Below, piece after piece: positions 6,704-11,083 of a stretch of 11,083 nt of DNA. Origin of the DNA: Coemansia sp. RSA 922 (lineage: Eukaryota; Kickxellomycota; Kickxellomycetes; Kickxellales; Kickxellaceae); contig JANBQS010000864.1 of the NCBI GenBank assembly GCA_027577415.1, positions 1-11,083 of the forward strand, given 5' to 3'. Numbering within the stretch: position 1 is the first letter of the stretch; every line of letters begins with the position of its first letter. The notes beneath the pieces are model-generated. The model was not told where the DNA came from, made no database searches, and was given only the letters and a program-made list of their open reading frames with translations. Position numbers and translations under genes: made by a program.

Positions 6704-8883
6704 ATGGCCAGTACTACACAGGCGAATACAGAACAAACGTCGCTGCTAGGTAGCAGCGATGGCGGTGTTGAGTATGGACTGCCGCCAACCGAGCATATCG
6801 AGAGTGAGCGGCGAATGCTAACAACATGGCAACTATCCAGTATGACGGTACTTTTAGCAGGTATACAGTTCGTATGGACTGTAGAACTCGGCTACGGTAC
6901 TCCATATCTACTTTCCTTGGGATTATCCAAACCACTAATGACACTTGTTTGGATGGCAGGTCCACTTTCAGGTAAGTTTTCTGGAAAAAGTTCATTAATG
7001 CAGTGTCCGCAGTAAGCCTATACTAATTTTTTTTTCCGTACAAAAACATGTGCTCTTATTTTTTGCTCAGCTGAGCAAAAAAAATAAAAATAATTCTTTT
7101 TTTAGGACTCATTATACAACCGGTGGTCGGGCGAGTCAGTGACAAGTGTCAGTCAAAGTTGGGCAGACGACGGCCGTTCATTATTGGGGGAGCTGCTTTT
7201 GTCATGGCGTCAGTTATTGTCATCGCTTATGCACGTGAACTAGCTACGACAATGGCTAGAATAGTATACCCGGGTCAGAGTGATAATGCTCCAGACGAGT
7301 ATCAAGCATTTGTATGTACACACTAGAGGCTCACTTCGTAAGGGGGGATAACTGGACTATTGCTAAATACTTTCGCAAAAAATGGTTCTTTATACTTTTT
7401 ATAGGTCAGCCGCGTGGCTATCATATTGGCAGTCGTAGGGTTTTACGTATTAGACTTTAGCATCAATACGTCGCAGGCTTGCGCAAGAGCATTGGCATTG
7501 GACCTCCCGCCACTCAAGCAACAAGATACGGCGAATGCATATGCCGGACGGATGCTGAATCTGGGCAGCGTATCTGGATATCTAGTTGGCTTTATGGATC
7601 TACGGTCATTGGTACCCTGGCATACGGACTCTCAGATGCAAGCACTGTGTCTAATCGCCACTATAGTGTTTATGGTGACAGTAACTTGGACCTGTGTTTT
7701 TGTGCGCGAAGAGCCGCTTCTCAAGCACGACACCCGCGACGACGAGAGGACCCAGCAGACCGGGGAGTGGACGGGGATGATGCGGGCGATTATTAGAGGT
7801 GTAATGCAGTTGCCGACGCCGGTGCAGAGAGTATGTAATGTGCAGTTTTTTGCATGGGTGGCATGGTTTCCGTTCCTCTTTTTTGCTACTACGTGGGTGA
7901 CTGAGATCATGGCGCGTACTGGCGATATCGCTGACCCAGAGTTTGTTGATCGCGCTACTCGTGCTGGATCATTCGCTTTGTTCCTCTACGCAGTGGCATC
8001 TCTCTTGTGCTCTATGGCATTGCCGGCATTTGTCGCCGATGGTGGTGAACGTGGTATTAGTTTGCGTCGGATGTGGCGAGTGTCTTTGGTTGCTATGGGT
8101 ATTACTCTGTTGATGACTTGGCTGGTCGATGGAGTAGTATCGGCTACGGTGCTTATTGTTGCTATGGCGTTTCCGTGGGCTTTGGCTATGTGGGCGCCGT
8201 TTGCCTTGGTCGGTGAATATGTCGCTATTCAATCCGAGACAGAGAGCGTAGTGGCTAGTGAGAGCAGCGAGGGAGAGGAAGAAGAGGAGTATATTGTTGG
8301 TACCACGGCTGATGTTCTTCCACCACCTCCCAACGCAGTGGCGATACTTGGCAAAAGACGTAGTGTGGGATCGGTAGCTACTTCGGCATCTTGGAAAAGA
8401 GCACACGAGATAATTGGGCATGCCAACATTCCTACAGAAAGTATCTCGTCTACTATCCAAGATGACGCAATCTCGTCAGTCAGCGCAAGTCGGTCGGCTT
8501 TGTTCCTCAAGGCACAGCGAGTATCTCCACCACTGGCTGAGCCGCCGAGTATAAAGACTAGTGAGGAGCGGTTGGAGTCGGGAACGATCTTGGGGATTCA
8601 TAACATGTATGTGGTGTTTCCGCAGTTTTTTATCAATGGCGTATCGTCCTTGATATTTGCTTGGCTAGGCCATCATAGTGACGGATTGCCTCGTCCTCCG
8701 GGTGTTAGATCGGTGGAGTTTTTGGCAATGTCTACGCTCTTATCGTATGTGCGCGTTAGTGACGGGGGCGTGGAACCGGTCGGATTTGTCTTGCGGATCG
8801 GCGGAGTCAGCGCTTTGGTGGCAGCTGGGCTGACGGTGTTTCTGTATGACAGGCAGCGTGTACGCGATTACATTGCTCATTAA
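6704..8883 (+). CDS. Sucrose/alpha-glucoside transporter, SUT (GPH) family, three exons (650 aa)
   Basis: A proton-coupled disaccharide importer of the major facilitator fold. Exons are 6704-6971, 7106-7311 and 7405-8883; joined, they give one uninterrupted frame. The first junction restores the SUT hallmark GPLSGLIIQPVVG...SD (86-102) followed by LGRRRPFI (108-115). Further family segments are NVQFFAWVAWFPFLFF (TM7, about 302-318), the WAPFALVGEY end of TM10 (about 421-430) and GIHNMYVVFPQFF (TM11, 555-567). Twelve membrane segments can be placed; TM1 begins near residue 44 and TM12 ends near 642. Between TM10 and TM11 is a polar insertion of about 120 residues (433-552) starting with a Glu-rich run, where plant SUTs have a short loop; I believe fungal relatives also carry long loops here. 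The N-terminus has an acidic dileucine signal E10-QTS-LL15, suggesting delivery to the vacuole or endosomes. The exact sugar cannot be read from sequence. Confidence 0.88.
6972..7105 (+). other. Intron 1 of the sugar transporter (134 nt)
   Basis: Donor GTAAGT at 6972, branch-like TACTAAT at about 7019-7025, acceptor TTTAG ending at 7105. It splits the Gly90 codon. Homology fixes the ends: only this acceptor gives SGLIIQP across the junction. An earlier AG at 7069-7070 would lead into an immediate stop. Confidence 0.88.
7059..7082. repeat. Perfect 24-bp palindrome inside intron 1
   Basis: The arms TTTTTTGCTCAG and CTGAGCAAAAAA are exact complements meeting at 7070/7071. With a small bulge the pairing may extend into TTATT/AATAA beyond. 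It lies between the branch-like motif and the true 3' splice site and contains the decoy CAG. Confidence 0.85.
7312..7404 (+). other. Intron 2 of the sugar transporter (93 nt)
   Basis: Donor GTATGT at 7312, branch-like GCTAAAT at about 7360, T-rich stretch, acceptor ATAG ending at 7404. Phase 0. Joining gives YQAF-VSRVAIILAVV, leading into TM4 of the transporter. Unspliced, the frame stops at a TAG at 7324-7326. Confidence 0.85.
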
Positions 8884-9009
8884 ACTGTGATTGTCGATTG
8901 AAAATCCTTTATTGTGTGATTGGTACCAGACAGGGAAAAAAATGGAGGATAAATCTTCATCTTTTCTTCTACTTTTATATATAAACTTTATTAAAGGCTG
9001 TGTTTTCTA
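8884..9009 (+). promoter_or_regulatory. Compact 126-bp intergenic region with MTHFR promoter
   Basis: The transporter 3' end and the MTHFR promoter share only 126 bp. TATATATAAA is at 8976-8985, a mere 25 nt before the ATG, after a pyrimidine-rich tract. AAACTGTGA at 8882-8890 overlaps the transporter stop codon and matches 8 of 9 bases of the budding-yeast Met31/Met32 site AAACTGTGG; whether this fungus has such a factor is unknown. Confidence 0.5.
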
Positions 9010-10811
9010 ATGAGAATCGTTGACAAACTGAAGCAGGCGGAAGAAAGCGGTTTACCGTACTTTTCGTTCGAGTACTTTCCACCAAAGACCGAACAGGTAA
9101 GAACGACGTATAAAAACTTATGTAGTTTAGAATTCACTTTATTTTTTTTTACTAAATGTTTTTTCTCTTCGCTAAATAGGGTCTTGTTAACTTGTATGAC
9201 CGTATTGAGCGCATGGGTCGAACAGGACCGGCGTTTGTTGCCGTGACGTGGGGTGCCGGTGGAGCTACAGCGCAACGTACTTTGGAGCTGAGCGAGGCGT
9301 GTCAGGGTATTTTTGGACTAGATACACTGATGCACATTACGTGCACGAACATGGACCGCGACCAAGTAGACCAGGCGCTAGCAGGAGCACGCTCTGCCGG
9401 CGTACGCAATATCCTGGCCTTGCGAGGAGACGCGCCGCGCGGGGATGAGTTCTGGTCGGCTTGTTCAGGCGGGTTCACCCATGCTGTCGATTTGGTCCGG
9501 TATGTGAGGGAGGCTCACGGGGACTACTTTTGTATCGGCGTGGCTGGGTACCCGGAGGGTCACTCTGAGAGCACTGATCCGGCTCAAGATCTCGAGTATT
9601 TGGCGGAGAAAGTCAGGGCGGGAGCTGACTTTGTCGTATCGCAGCTTGTCTATGATGCTGATATATTTATTGACTGGCTTCAGAGATGTAGAGATGTGGG
9701 TATCGCTTGTCCTGTTGTTCCTGGAGTATTGCCGGTTCAGTCTTATCAGTCTTTTAGGCGCCTCGTTCATCTGACAAAGGTCGCTGTGCCCGAGGCCTTG
9801 CGTCAGGCGTTGGACGATGTAAGTGCTAATGACCAGGCTGTCAAGGATCTGGGCGTTGAGCATGCTGTTGCTACGGTGCGTAAACTGCAGGCGGCTGGCG
9901 TGCGTGGTGTGCATATTACTACGCTCAATCTGGAGAACACTGTTATGAGAGTACTCTCTGCCTTGGATCTCGGTACCGAGGCACGGCGTCTGACACCTCG
10001 TATATCGGCTACTCAGACTGAGCCTAGTAATGTGGTTCCAGGAGCATGGGACGATTTTCCTAACGGGCGCTGGGGCGATGCTCGGTCGCCTGCGTTTGGA
10101 AATTTGGGCTCCTATGTGAGCACCTACGGTACTGCCATGCAAAAGATCGATTCCGGGGGCAGTGCTTGGGGCGAACCTACGGAGATAGACCATATATCCG
10201 AGCTGTTTGTTGGGTACGTTGAGGGCTCAGTAGCATCGCTGCCGTGGAGTGATGAGCCGTTGTTGGCGGAGACGCAGAGGATCAAAGATGAATTGGTTCG
10301 GGTCAATCGCCTGGGATTTTGGACATTGGCTAGTCAGCCTGCTTTGGATGGAGCTGCGAGCGATGATCTGACGTACGGGTGGGGTCCTCGTGGCGGATAC
10401 ATATACCAAAAGGCCTTTGTCGAGTGTTTTGTGCACACGGCAATGTTCCCAGCCTTTTTGTCGCGCTTGCAGTCTGCCTCTCCTCGTATCACTTACTATG
10501 CGTCTAATAGGGCTGGTGACTTTGTTACTAATGCTTATAGCGGTCCTCAAGGGGACGGTGGAGCTGTTACTGCTCTGACTTGGGGCGTGTTTCCGGGTCG
10601 CGCTGTGGTGCAGCCTACGTTGATTGATAAGATGAACTTTTTGGCATGGCGCACTGAGGCCTTCCATACTTGGGAGGAGTGGGCGGCTGTTTTCCCAAAG
10701 GACAGTCCTCAGGAGCTGTTCCTAAGGGAGATGGCTGACAAGTGCTGGCTAGTCAATGTTGTCGATAACGAGTATCGAAATGCGGACGCTATTTGGAATA
10801 TGTTCCAGTGA
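9010..10811 (+). CDS. MET13: Methylenetetrahydrofolate reductase, MET13-type, two exons (572 aa)
   Basis: This cytosolic FAD enzyme reduces 5,10-methylene-THF to 5-methyl-THF, the methyl donor for methionine synthase. Exons are 9010-9096 and 9180-10811. The N-terminal barrel (about 5-294) shows SFEYFPPKT with catalytic Glu21, VTWGAGGATA, HITCTN, ILALRGD with Asp113 (FAD/folate contact), GYPEGH, and SQLVYD with Gln184 (folate contact). A short linker leads to the eukaryotic regulatory domain (about 317-572) with WDDFPNGRWGD, PWSD, YGWGPRGGYIYQKAF, LTWGVFPGR and LVNVVDNEY; in characterised eukaryotic enzymes this domain binds S-adenosylmethionine and gives feedback inhibition. The start MRIVDKL, GVAGYPE, FPGRAVVQPT and LVNVVDNEY resemble yeast Met13 more than Met12. 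Length is slightly below the usual 600-650 residues, through a shorter linker. No key residue seems missing. Confidence 0.95.
9097..9179 (+). other. Intron of the MTHFR gene (83 nt)
   Basis: Donor GTAAGA at 9097, branch-like TACTAAA at about 9150, acceptor AATAG ending at 9179. Phase 0, after Gln29. Splicing gives PPKTEQ-GLVNLYDR, matching the family. Unspliced, the frame runs out of homology and stops at 9244-9246. Confidence 0.9.
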
Positions 10812-10962
10812 TTGATTTTTTTTACGCCCACCAGGGGATTGGGGGAGGCAAATGTCAAAGCGTTGTGCGACCGTAAAAAAGGGGGGAGGGAGAGCAAAAG
10901 TAGTGCTTGGCTTCTTTTTTTTCCACTTTCTATTTATACTTTTTTATATACTTTTTTATATT
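10812..10962 (+). promoter_or_regulatory. 151-bp intergenic region with tandem TATA-like 12-mers
   Basis: TATACTTTTTTA is repeated twice without a gap (10935-10946 and 10947-10958) just before the ATG at 10963. Upstream lies A6 next to G6 (about 10875-10886). As with MTHFR, the TATA-like DNA touches the start codon, which implies a very short leader or TATA-independent initiation. Confidence 0.45.
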
Positions 10963-11083
10963 ATGCAACCACCAGAGCAAATTACACAGGAGGACGAGGA
11001 CAGACTTACGCCGGCTGTTTCGGTTGAGGACGAAAGACGTACGCCGCTGCTGTCCTCTTCGCCTGCAAAGAAGAAGCAAGAGT
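10963..11083 (+). CDS. 5' end of a further gene, cut by the window edge
   Basis: An ATG after T-rich promoter-like DNA opens 40 codons with no stop before the window ends. The peptide is polar and acidic, then basic: MQPPEQITQEDEDRL, then EDERRTPLLSSSP, then KKK. DERRTPLLS resembles the dileucine tails found at the N-terminus of fungal vacuolar membrane proteins, though the acid is five rather than four residues before the Leu pair. It follows the same strand and spacing as the preceding genes. The product cannot be recognised. Confidence 0.55.
   Translation, partial: MQPPEQITQEDEDRLTPAVSVEDERRTPLLSSSPAKKKQE

Noticed and set aside
6496..6753. 85-codon frame before the transporter
   Set aside because: It lacks an ATG, covers the TATA box and T tracts of the promoter and overlaps the true start in another frame.
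7059..7082. Palindrome as a bacterial-type terminator or as a mobile-element end
   Set aside because: It sits within a spliced intron of a fungal gene; there is no second copy, target duplication or transposase in the window.
7969..8460. 163-codon minus-strand frame
   Set aside because: It is antisense to exon 3 of the transporter, whose sense protein matches a known family throughout.
9465..10193. 242-codon minus-strand frame
   Set aside because: It is antisense to the well-conserved MTHFR coding sequence and is a shadow of its codon use.

Overview
The window looks like nuclear DNA of a fungus. Protein genes carry short GT-AG introns (83-134 nt) with TACTAAT/TACTAAA/GCTAAA branch-point-like motifs, promoters have TATA boxes and long T tracts, and the recognisable proteins are eukaryotic and fungal in character: a mitochondrial translation initiation factor 3, a sucrose/alpha-glucoside transporter of the SUT (GPH) type, and a two-domain methylenetetrahydrofolate reductase. 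Gene spacing is tight in the right half. An early-diverging fungus (for example Kickxellomycotina) is a guess; nothing in the sequence proves it.

Layout. Positions 1-58 may hold the first codons of a gene on the minus strand. About 59-2900 is A/T-tract-rich DNA without a convincing gene; it has degenerate repeats, several hairpins and a few TATA-like elements. From 3006 onward everything is on the plus strand. 3006-5111 encodes an unrecognised 701-residue protein with a signal peptide, a short ectodomain of two 43-residue repeats, one membrane segment and a very long Ser/Arg/Pro-rich tail. 5464-6297 encodes mitochondrial IF3. 6704-8883 (three exons) encodes the 650-residue sugar transporter. 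9010-10811 (two exons) encodes the 572-residue MTHFR. 10963 to the window edge is the beginning of another gene.

The genes do not form an obvious pathway: translation in mitochondria, sugar transport and one-carbon/methionine metabolism are independent housekeeping or nutritional functions. The transporter has a canonical acidic dileucine signal at its N-terminus that suggests a vacuolar or endosomal rather than plasma-membrane location.

The points most worth a second look are in the orphan membrane protein (a consensus-quality 53-nt intron that covers exactly its only transmembrane segment, so splicing would give a short secreted form) and in transporter intron 1 (a perfect 24-bp palindrome that encloses a decoy 3' splice site between the branch point and the true acceptor). 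No mobile element, rRNA, tRNA or CRISPR was found.
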